Shown in pieces: positions 5,301 to 11,200 of a stretch of 15,323 nucleotides of DNA. Where the stretch lies: assembly GCA_016926595.1 (NCBI GenBank), contig JAFGOG010000386.1, positions 1-15,323 on the forward strand. Reading direction: 5' to 3'. The translations under genes and the position numbers were made by a program. The notes below the pieces were generated by a model that made no database searches, was not told the DNA's origin, and saw only the letters and a list, made by a program, of their open reading frames with translations. Every line of letters starts with the position of its first letter. The first letter of the stretch is position 1. The DNA comes from Anaerolineae bacterium (lineage in GTDB: Bacteria > Chloroflexota > Anaerolineae > JAAYZQ01).

Positions 5301-7070
5301 CCCGGCCTGGCGTGGCTGGTCCGGACCGTCATTGGGGCGTTTGAGCTGATCTTTGGCGGCCGGGCGCTGCCGGTTGGCATTGATGAATGGTACTGGAACG
5401 CCAGCCGGGCCATCCCGACGCCGCCAGGTGAAGCGGTCATTACGGAATTTCCCTTCTTTACCTTCCTATACGCCGACCTGCACGCTCACCTGATCGCGCT
5501 GCCGCTGACCTTTCTATCACTGGCCGCAGCCCTGGCCCTGGTCAAGGGTGCGGAGGATGGTCGAGAAAGGGGCCGGTGGGCGCGGCTGGCCTGCCTGGGC
5601 CCGCTGTTGTTGATGGCCCTGGCCATCGGCGCCATGCGCTGCACCAACACCTGGGATGTGCCGCCTCACCTGTTGGTAGCATTGGGCGCGCTGAGCATCG
5701 CCGAATACTCGCGCCAGGGACGGCTCAACTGGCGAATGGCAGGCAGCGTGGCCTGGCAGCTTGTTTTCCTGTTCATCCTGAGCTGGTCGCTGCTCTATGC
5801 GCCCTTTTGGGCCAGCTATGGCTCCTATTATAACAGCATCGCTCTGTGGAAAGGGGGGCGGACGCCGCTGTGGGCCTACCTGGTGGTCCACGGGCTGTTC
5901 CTGTTCGCCATTGCCAGCTACCTGATCGCGCGCGCTGCTGGTTGGGGTAGAGGGTTGCGCCCCGATCCCCTCCTGCGCCGGATGTGGCTGACGATCCGCC
6001 ATCGGGCCACACTTGCCCGGCTGCGCGGCGCAGCGCAGGTCGCCGGTGTCCGGAACCTGCCGGCAAGCCCACTGACCTGGCTGGGCCTGGGGTTGTTGAT
6101 CGTGCTGGTAATCCTTTTCCTCATCTCCGGCCACGCCGCTCCCGGCTTGACCGGCGAGACAGGCTTGAGCTACAAGAGCTGGGCTGTTTTTGCCCTGGGC
6201 CTGCCGCTGGCCGTCCTGGGCTTGCTCCTCCTCTTCCGGACCCGTGTGTCGCCCACTGAGCGGTTGTGGGCCTATCTCGTGCTTTTGGGGCTGGCGATGA
6301 CTCTCGGCGTGGAGGTGATCGTCATCCAGGGTGACATCGGCCGGATGAACACGGTGTTCAAGTTCTACATGCAGGTGTGGCTGATTTGGGGGGTGACCGC
6401 CGCCGCTGCCCTGGCCTGGCTGCTCCCTCGCCTGTCCCCTCATCCAGGAGCAGGGGACCTTCCTCACCGGTCGACGGGTCGGACGGCCTGGCTGAGTATC
6501 CTTGTCATACTGATCGGCCTGACGGCCCTCTATCCGCCGCTTGCCACGCGGGCCAAGATCAGCGACCGTTTTGATCCCAGCCTGGGGCCGAGCCTGGATG
6601 GGTGGGCCTATATGACCACGTCAACCTATGGCGACCCCGCTGGTCAGACCTACGAGCTCAAGTGGGATTGGGAGGCGATCCAGTGGCTGTTGGACAACCT
6701 GGTCGGCACGCCGACCATCCTTGAAGGCCAGGTGCCCGAGTACCGCTGGGGGGCGCGCTACAGCATCAACACCGGGCTGCCGACGGTGCTGGGCTGGAAC
6801 TGGCACCAGCGCCAGCAGCGCGCCGCCGTGGACGAGCAGGATGTCTGGAAGCGGGCCGAGGATGTGGCCGACATATACAACACGACCAATACTGAGGCAG
6901 CCCGGGTTCTTCTCGACAAGTACGGCGTCCGATATGTCGTCGTCGGGCCGCTGGAGCGTGTGTACTATACGCCCGAAGGGCTGGCCAAGTTCGACCGGAT
7001 GGAGGCTGATGGAACGCTCCAGGTGGTCTATCGCAACGAGGGCGTGACGATCTATACCGTTGTCGAATAG
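2307..7070 (+). CDS. Giant membrane protein: GT-C glycosyltransferase-like module fused to a DUF2298 (Chlor_Arch_YYY) module
   Basis: 1587 residues and strongly hydrophobic. Residues 1 to about 485 look like a GT-C (PMT/ArnT, GT39-like) enzyme: a membrane helix at 17-33, then a first loop with HPDE (Asp48-Glu49, the usual catalytic acid site), and QGSHYFAVD (170-178). Residues about 486-715 form a soluble, probably extracytoplasmic domain. From about 718 to the end it matches the whole downstream 850-residue DUF2298 protein: LPDRGY, GGEK, FPP, YYYFG (880-884, the family YYYxG), EFP (Glu1047) with DLHAH (1057-1061), NTWD, MNTVFKFY (from 1347), GLPTVLGW and YGVRYVVVGPLER in the C-terminal soluble part. 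The molecular function of DUF2298 is unknown; transfer of a lipid-linked sugar outside the membrane is inferred. GTG at 2307 and ATG at 2310 are adjacent; ATG is likelier. A palindromic repeat is inserted in frame at residues 939-955. Confidence 0.9.
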   Translation: MMFPKATVKSRRQELAIRVALLAILVMGAAFRLYNVNWDKGTYHIHPDERNTAMVVTAIQWPSSLAGYFDTSRSLLNPSNVDRTYFYGTLPLFLTKFVATQLDQVLNGSEDFSSPRFTDYDQIHLVGRVLSALFDLATVLVLFFLARRLFNWRVGLIASFLLALAVLNIQGSHYFAVDTFLTFFVTLTLWFTLDLAEGKGWPSFLGAGLSLGLTMSCKVSTFLLVLIVLLGAWIGLRRRLAEESGSGRAMARVFAGLALAGIATFAAFRVAQPYAWAGPNYDGWDSIPEPWRERVSIFQKVPEPIRAVIMPSPEWIADIVSAGAQQTGEADMPWGRQWTERARWIYPLENMVLWGLGVPLALAAWAGVGLVSAQLLRAWRRRSSPAGPAPGAPSSDNSRWLLVVIPLAWVVLLFVWQGAQFVKSVRYFLPIYPCLALFAAYLVAAAWEWAKSRGRAFKAAAGALAAFVLAGALAWAFAFIQIYTEPVTRVQATQWIYDNIEPGSVIANEHFDDPLPFNMFGKLAWEPAGLYYSLDVTYPGSEDRIDQLQLYDEDTPEKLVMLLDALDQADYIIMSSGRLSTSIPRLPMRYPMTTRYYQLLLAGELGFEKAIEFHSYPRLFGIEFNDDSAEEQFTVYDHPKVLIYRKTNAYDRTKVRTLLNGGIDWASVAHWLNPRDVPEWKRTHQQNNELLLTPEQRQVQEEGGTWASIFNRNSLVNRWPTVTWYLLATVLGLVTLPLTVAALGWLPDRGYILARPTGVLLLAWLSWILTNVTPLHYTRGTILLALGLIALASAVTFLFPGQRRRFVDLWRTRRRLILVSELLFLLFFVLFWLIRWGNPDLWHAWKGGEKPMDFAYLNAVIKSTEFPPYDPWFAGGYLNYYYFGQVMVGTLIKLIGIVPAVAYNLTIALWFAMTAMAAFSVTYNLAAGKGWWLGRGSLGGGSPPHPNPLPQGERGSRRPYLFGLVGALFVAVLGNLGQIHLLLLKLGEGAMNTFDSTIPGLAWLVRTVIGAFELIFGGRALPVGIDEWYWNASRAIPTPPGEAVITEFPFFTFLYADLHAHLIALPLTFLSLAAALALVKGAEDGRERGRWARLACLGPLLLMALAIGAMRCTNTWDVPPHLLVALGALSIAEYSRQGRLNWRMAGSVAWQLVFLFILSWSLLYAPFWASYGSYYNSIALWKGGRTPLWAYLVVHGLFLFAIASYLIARAAGWGRGLRPDPLLRRMWLTIRHRATLARLRGAAQVAGVRNLPASPLTWLGLGLLIVLVILFLISGHAAPGLTGETGLSYKSWAVFALGLPLAVLGLLLLFRTRVSPTERLWAYLVLLGLAMTLGVEVIVIQGDIGRMNTVFKFYMQVWLIWGVTAAAALAWLLPRLSPHPGAGDLPHRSTGRTAWLSILVILIGLTALYPPLATRAKISDRFDPSLGPSLDGWAYMTTSTYGDPAGQTYELKWDWEAIQWLLDNLVGTPTILEGQVPEYRWGARYSINTGLPTVLGWNWHQRQQRAAVDEQDVWKRAEDVADIYNTTNTEAARVLLDKYGVRYVVVGPLERVYYTPEGLAKFDRMEADGTLQVVYRNEGVTIYTVVE
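5121..5169. repeat. Palindromic repeat inserted in frame (translated SPPHPNPLPQGERG)
   Basis: Two perfect hairpins in tandem: GGGGGAG (5121-5127) with CTCCCCC (5131-5137), 3-nt loop; then CCCTCTCCCC (5147-5156) with GGGGAGAGGG (5160-5169), 3-nt loop. A further GGGGAGAGG lies at 5105-5113. The second hairpin with its left flank is the repeat found in many bacterial genomes whose translation reads PHPNPLPQGERG. Here it keeps the frame and lengthens a loop between two membrane segments of the fusion protein; the paralogous protein downstream has an unrelated and shorter loop at this place. Confidence 0.85.
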
Positions 7071-7071
7071 C

Positions 7072-7161
7072 ATGCCCCCGTTTATCCGTGATCGTTTCAC
7101 GTGGCTGGCCTGCCTGATGTTGGGCTATTGCGCCTATTTCCAGGCTGCCGCCGGGCCGTAA
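7072..7161 (+). CDS. Possible 29-residue hydrophobic peptide, or transporter gene remnant
   Basis: An ATG one base after the stop codon of the fusion gene opens a 29-codon frame ending TAA at 7159-7161. The peptide starts MPPFIRDRFTW and has one possible membrane segment (about residues 9-25). No Shine-Dalgarno sequence is visible; translation would depend on ribosomes that have just ended the large gene. Its wording reminds me of the first helix of some major facilitator transporters, so a truncated gene remnant is equally possible. It fills most of the 136-base gap before the sigma gene. Confidence 0.25.
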   Translation: MPPFIRDRFTWLACLMLGYCAYFQAAAGP

Positions 7162-7206
7162 TATTCGGCTTGCGGCTGCATCTTATTACTGGAGCGTGGA
7201 CCGCTG

Positions 7207-7725
7207 GTGGGCCAGGGCGTCGACTATAACGAGCTGTATCGCCAATACCTGCCTCGCATCCTCAGCTATGTGCGGCTGCGAGTCGGCGACGAGGAGCTTG
7301 CCCAGGACCTGACGGCGGCGGTCATGGAGCGGGCCGTGACGCGGCAGCATACCCTGCGTCGGCAGGAGGCGTTTGGCGCCTGGCTCTTTAGCATCGCGCG
7401 GACCACCGTGGCCGGCTACTACCGGAACCGGCGGCCGGCTGTGTCGTTGGAGCAGGCCGCTGCCCAGCCTGCGCCCGATCCCGCTCCGGCGGAAGTGGTC
7501 ATGCGCCGCGAAGAGCTGGACCGGCTGCGGGTTGCCCTGGCCGCGATCTCGGAGCGCGAGCAGGAGATCATCCGCCTAAAGTTTGGAGGGGCGTTGGGCA
7601 ACCAGGAGATCGGCCAGGTATTGCGACTCAAGCCCGGCCACGTCGCAGTGCTCCTTTACCGGGCGCTGCGCAAACTGCGGGAGCTGTTGAACGCAGATGA
7701 CGCAAATGTTGATTCCAGATTTTAG
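7207..7725 (+). CDS. ECF-type RNA polymerase sigma factor
   Basis: 172 residues, the usual size of an extracytoplasmic-function sigma factor. Residues about 7-76 are sigma-70 region 2: YNELYRQYLPRILSYVRLRV, then ELAQDLTAAVMERA, then AFGAWLFSIARTTVAGYYRNR, the -10-binding part. A variable proline/alanine linker (77-100) joins region 4 (about 103-162), with LAAISEREQEIIRLKFGG and a helix-turn-helix at NQEIGQVLRLKPGHVAVLLYRALRKL (132-157), the -35-binding part. The GTG start at 7207 has GGAG at 7191-7194, 12 nt upstream, somewhat far. The next gene encodes a one-pass membrane protein, the usual arrangement for a sigma/anti-sigma pair. It likely directs RNA polymerase to envelope genes, perhaps including this cluster; I could not identify its promoter motif with confidence. 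Confidence 0.92.
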   Translation: MGQGVDYNELYRQYLPRILSYVRLRVGDEELAQDLTAAVMERAVTRQHTLRRQEAFGAWLFSIARTTVAGYYRNRRPAVSLEQAAAQPAPDPAPAEVVMRREELDRLRVALAAISEREQEIIRLKFGGALGNQEIGQVLRLKPGHVAVLLYRALRKLRELLNADDANVDSRF

Positions 7726-7740
7726 ACTGCTTCGAATGGC

Positions 7741-8616
7741 GTGGATAGATTAGGGATCAAGACAGAGCGGGAGCAAGCTGAGAAGGTCTCGGCGGCCATC
7801 GACCTGTTGTTGGCCGGGCTGGAGGTTCAGCCCGACCAGGTTGAGCCTGGTGACGCCGGCCTGCTCGATACTGCGCGCTACCTGACCGGGTTGGTGCAGC
7901 GCCTGGGACCGGTGGGGCCGGCGCTGGAGCGGCGCCAGGGAGCGTTCCGTCCATCCGGGCGGCCGCTGCGCGGCGCATGGCTGCCCCGTCTCCGGCCAGC
8001 GTGGGTCATGGCCGCTCTGGCGGCGCTCTTGCTGGCCGTCGCCCTCTTGACGCCGCTAGGCCATACGGCCCTGGCTGGTTTCATGGCCGTCTTTAACCTT
8101 GGCCGCACCGAGGTGCGCATCACCCCCGCGCATCTCACGTCGACGGCTACGGCGGTGGCCGGCAGCACGGCGATAGTTGGAGATCTGACCCTGGAACAGG
8201 CCCAGGCCCAGGTCTGCTTTGCCATCCCGCAGCCGGCCAACCTCCCGCCCGGCTATCGCCTGTTCAGGGTCCAAAGCTATACCTACCCCGACCTGCCTGC
8301 CTGGATACCGCAGCCTTTTTGCATCGAGCTTGTCTACGACGACGACCAGGGACACCAGGCCGCGTTGCGCCTCTACCCGATCGCCCTCGGCGATAGGGCC
8401 AGCATCTCGCGCCTGAACCTGGAGGCGACACCCATCCAGGACGTGCGCGACGTGGACGTGAGCGGCAAGCCCGGCGTCCTGCTGCGCTTGGGGGCTCAGG
8501 GCGCCGAGGCGATCTGGCAGGAGCTGGTCTGGGAGCAGGGTGACCTGATCCTGGCCCTATCTTCTGCCACCCTGACCGAGGATGAGCTGATGCGCATGGC
8601 CCGGTCGGTGCGGTGA
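7741..8616 (+). CDS. One-pass membrane protein with DUF4367-like extracytoplasmic domain, probable anti-sigma factor
   Basis: 291 residues. Residues 1-86 are predicted cytoplasmic, with a helical first part and no HxxxCxxC zinc motif of classical anti-sigma factors. One membrane helix lies at about 87-104. The outer part (about 105-291) has the pattern I associate with DUF4367: LTLEQAQAQVCFAIPQP, then LPPGYRLFRVQ (roughly 150-180), YDDDQ, and the ending LVWEQGDLILALSS followed by a LTEDELMRMARSVR tail. The gene starts with GTG 15 nt after the sigma gene stop and ends 4 nt before the next start. Position directly behind an ECF sigma gene and the topology suggest it holds the sigma factor at the membrane and senses an envelope signal; binding is inferred, not visible. 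No clear Shine-Dalgarno site, so translation is probably coupled. Confidence 0.75.
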   Translation: MDRLGIKTEREQAEKVSAAIDLLLAGLEVQPDQVEPGDAGLLDTARYLTGLVQRLGPVGPALERRQGAFRPSGRPLRGAWLPRLRPAWVMAALAALLLAVALLTPLGHTALAGFMAVFNLGRTEVRITPAHLTSTATAVAGSTAIVGDLTLEQAQAQVCFAIPQPANLPPGYRLFRVQSYTYPDLPAWIPQPFCIELVYDDDQGHQAALRLYPIALGDRASISRLNLEATPIQDVRDVDVSGKPGVLLRLGAQGAEAIWQELVWEQGDLILALSSATLTEDELMRMARSVR

Positions 8617-8620
8617 GCGT

Positions 8621-11173
8621 ATGATCATTGTCCTGATCTGGTGGTTGTGGATGGAGGTGATCGGCCTTGCGGCGCTGCCGCTGGCCTTTCACTTCTTCCG
8701 CCGCCTGCCCGACCGGGGTTACACCCTCGCCCGCCCGCTCGGCCTGTTGCTGGCCAGCTATCTGCTCTGGATCGGCGGCTCCTTTGGCTTGCTGCGCAAC
8801 AGCGTGGGCGGAGCGTTGTTCAGCCTGCTGATCGTCGCCGTGGCGTCGCTCGCCATCTACCGGCGCGGCCGCGCGGCGGGTGAGCCAGGGCTGCTGGAGT
8901 GGCTGCGGGGCAAATGGCGGCTGGCGCTGGCCGTGGAGATCCTCTTTGCCGTGGCTTTGGCCCTGTGGGCGCTGCTGCGCGCCTACAGCCCGGACCTGAC
9001 CACCTCCGGCGGCGAAAAGTTCATGGAGATCATGTATCTCAACAGCATCGGCCGCTCCGACTATTTTCCACCCAACGACGCCTGGCTCAGCGGCTATGGC
9101 ATTAGCTACTACTACTTGGGCTATGTCATGATCGCCATGCTGACCCGCCTGTCCGGCTTTCCGGCGCACCTGACCTTCAACGTCGGCCTGGCTTTGCTTT
9201 TTGCCCTGACCTGCACCGGCGCCTTTGGCCTGGTCTACAACCTGGTCCGCGGCCACGAGCGCAGCCGGGAGCCGCAGGGCGCTCGCAGCCGGGCTATCCG
9301 CTTTGGCTTTTTGGGCGCGATCCTGGTCGCCGTGCTGGGCAACCTGGAGGGCTTTATGGAGGTCCTGTACAGCGCCCGACTCCTCCCCCAAGGCTTCTTT
9401 CAGTGGCTGGATATCCAGGAGATCAACGCCCCCTTTAACCCGGCCGCGGTGCCAAGCCTGGTCCCCTCTCGCAGCGGTTGGTGGTGGTGGCAGGCCTCGC
9501 GGGTGATCCACGACCTGGACCCGCTGGGCGAAAGCATGGGCATCCAGCCGATCGACGAGTTTCCCGGCTTTAGTTTCCTCCTGGGCGACATGCACCCCCA
9601 CGTCCTGGCTTTGCCCTTTGTCCTGCTGGCCCTGGCTGTGGCCTTGAGCGCGCTCCTACGCGGGAAAGAGCCGGAGCCGGCCGGATCGGGGTGGAAGGCC
9701 GGCTGGCTGTCGCCCCTGGCGTCGCTGTGCCTGGGTGGGCTCGGCTTTCTCAATACCTGGGATTTTCCCATTTACCTGGCCATCTTTGCCCTGGCCTACG
9801 GGGTGGGACGCTGGCGGCACGAGTCATCGCGGACGATGCCTCGTGGGCGGCTCAATTGGCCTTTTGTGCGTGACGTGGCCCTCACCGGCGGCGCCACTGC
9901 CGTGCTGGGATTCCTGTTGTACTTGCCCTTTTACATCGGCTTCCAGTCGCAGGCAGGCGGTCTGCTGCCCACACTCTATGTCGGTACGCGCTTCCGCCAC
10001 TACTTGATCATCTTTGGCCCGTTCCTGGTGGCCATCGGCGGCCTGCTGGCCGTGCTGGTCATCCGTTTGAAGCGCCGGGCGCCCGGCGGGCGGCTGCTAG
10101 GTCGGTGGGCTGGCTGGACCGCGGCCCTGCTCTTGGCGCCGTTGGGATTGATGCTGATCGTGGCGCTCGGACTGCTGCTGACCGACAAGGGCCGCAATTT
10201 TCTGGAAGGCATCCGCAATGTGCCGGCGGTATATGCCATCGTCGGCGATGCGTCGTGGCCGGCTGTGCTGGGCCAACTACTGCTGGTCAAGCTGCGCACC
10301 TGGGTCATGCCGCTGGTTGTGGCCGGCCTTTCGGCGCTGGGGTTGGTGCTCTTGGGTAAGGTCGGTCTTCCCAAGCGGGAAGAAGAGCCAGGAGACCCGG
10401 ATCGCCATGTCAGTGTCGCCTTTGCCCTGCTGTGCGCCGTCGTCGGCCTGTTGTTGACCCTCTTTGTCGAGTTCTTTTACCTGACGGACAACTTTATGGT
10501 CCGGATGAATACTATCTTCAAGTTCTACTTTCAGGCCTGGGTACTGATGGCGATTGCCAGCGCTTTTGCCGTCTATTGGCTGAGCAGCTCGCAGATCCGT
10601 CTTGACTGGGCGCAGAAAGGGTTGGGGCGGTTCGTCCGCTCGCTTACCCTGATCGGCTTTTGGGTGCTGTTTGCGTTGGGGATGGTGTATCCGCTGCTGG
10701 GGAACTATAGCCGGGCTGGCGGTTTCGATCACCAGCCCAATCTGGACGGCACCGCTTACCTGGCTGCCCTCCAGCCTGACGACTATGCCGCCATCGCCTG
10801 GCTGAACGAGCATATAACCGGCGCGCCGGTCATCCTGGAAAAGCCGGGCGGCGGCGGCACCTCCTACGCTTATGAGGGCCGGGTCTCGGCTTTGACCGGC
10901 CTGCCGACGCTGCTTGGCTGGGCCGGGCACGAGGGCCAGTGGCGCGGTAGCTATACAGTGCAGAGCGCCCGCGAGCCGGATATTGCTGCGATCTATGACA
11001 CGCTGGACGTCGAGCAAGCCTTGACCCTGCTCGACAAATATGGTATAACCTACGTCTATGTCGGGCCGCTCGAGCGCAGCGAGTACGACCCGCGCGGCCT
11101 GGACAAATTCGGGCGGTTCATGGAAATCGTCTATCAGAACGACGGCGTGACCATTTACAAAACCGGTAAATGA
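8621..11173 (+). CDS. DUF2298 (Chlor_Arch_YYY) integral membrane protein
   Basis: 850 residues, within the 700-900 usual for single-domain members. Many membrane helices; the first lies at about residues 3-22. Signatures: LPDRGYTLARP (29-39), GGEK (130-133), FPP (149-151), YYYLG (163-167, family YYYxG), EFP (Glu313) ten residues before DMHPH (323-327), NTWDFP, MNTIFKFYFQAW (from 629), and a C-terminal soluble region with GLPTLLGW and YGITYVYVGPLER. It aligns over its whole length with the second half of the 1587-residue fusion protein, so one arose by duplication of the other. The molecular function is unknown. Association with glycosyltransferase-like genes and its multi-helix layout suggest a role in envelope glycan assembly (inference). 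The ATG lies 4 nt after the preceding stop and no strong Shine-Dalgarno site is seen, pointing to translational coupling. Confidence 0.92.
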   Translation: MIIVLIWWLWMEVIGLAALPLAFHFFRRLPDRGYTLARPLGLLLASYLLWIGGSFGLLRNSVGGALFSLLIVAVASLAIYRRGRAAGEPGLLEWLRGKWRLALAVEILFAVALALWALLRAYSPDLTTSGGEKFMEIMYLNSIGRSDYFPPNDAWLSGYGISYYYLGYVMIAMLTRLSGFPAHLTFNVGLALLFALTCTGAFGLVYNLVRGHERSREPQGARSRAIRFGFLGAILVAVLGNLEGFMEVLYSARLLPQGFFQWLDIQEINAPFNPAAVPSLVPSRSGWWWWQASRVIHDLDPLGESMGIQPIDEFPGFSFLLGDMHPHVLALPFVLLALAVALSALLRGKEPEPAGSGWKAGWLSPLASLCLGGLGFLNTWDFPIYLAIFALAYGVGRWRHESSRTMPRGRLNWPFVRDVALTGGATAVLGFLLYLPFYIGFQSQAGGLLPTLYVGTRFRHYLIIFGPFLVAIGGLLAVLVIRLKRRAPGGRLLGRWAGWTAALLLAPLGLMLIVALGLLLTDKGRNFLEGIRNVPAVYAIVGDASWPAVLGQLLLVKLRTWVMPLVVAGLSALGLVLLGKVGLPKREEEPGDPDRHVSVAFALLCAVVGLLLTLFVEFFYLTDNFMVRMNTIFKFYFQAWVLMAIASAFAVYWLSSSQIRLDWAQKGLGRFVRSLTLIGFWVLFALGMVYPLLGNYSRAGGFDHQPNLDGTAYLAALQPDDYAAIAWLNEHITGAPVILEKPGGGGTSYAYEGRVSALTGLPTLLGWAGHEGQWRGSYTVQSAREPDIAAIYDTLDVEQALTLLDKYGITYVYVGPLERSEYDPRGLDKFGRFMEIVYQNDGVTIYKTGK

Positions 11174-11200
11174 CCATTTGCTGATCTTGTGGAGATCTTG

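Noticed and set aside
7161..7206. Promoter directly before the sigma gene
   Set aside because: TTGCGG and several TTATTA-like stretches are present, but no pair has acceptable spacing; an ECF-type promoter cannot be judged without knowing the motif.
8264..9601. Minus-strand open frame of about 445 codons
   Set aside because: It overlaps the anti-sigma candidate and the DUF2298 gene antisense, is low in complexity, and has no recognisable motif.
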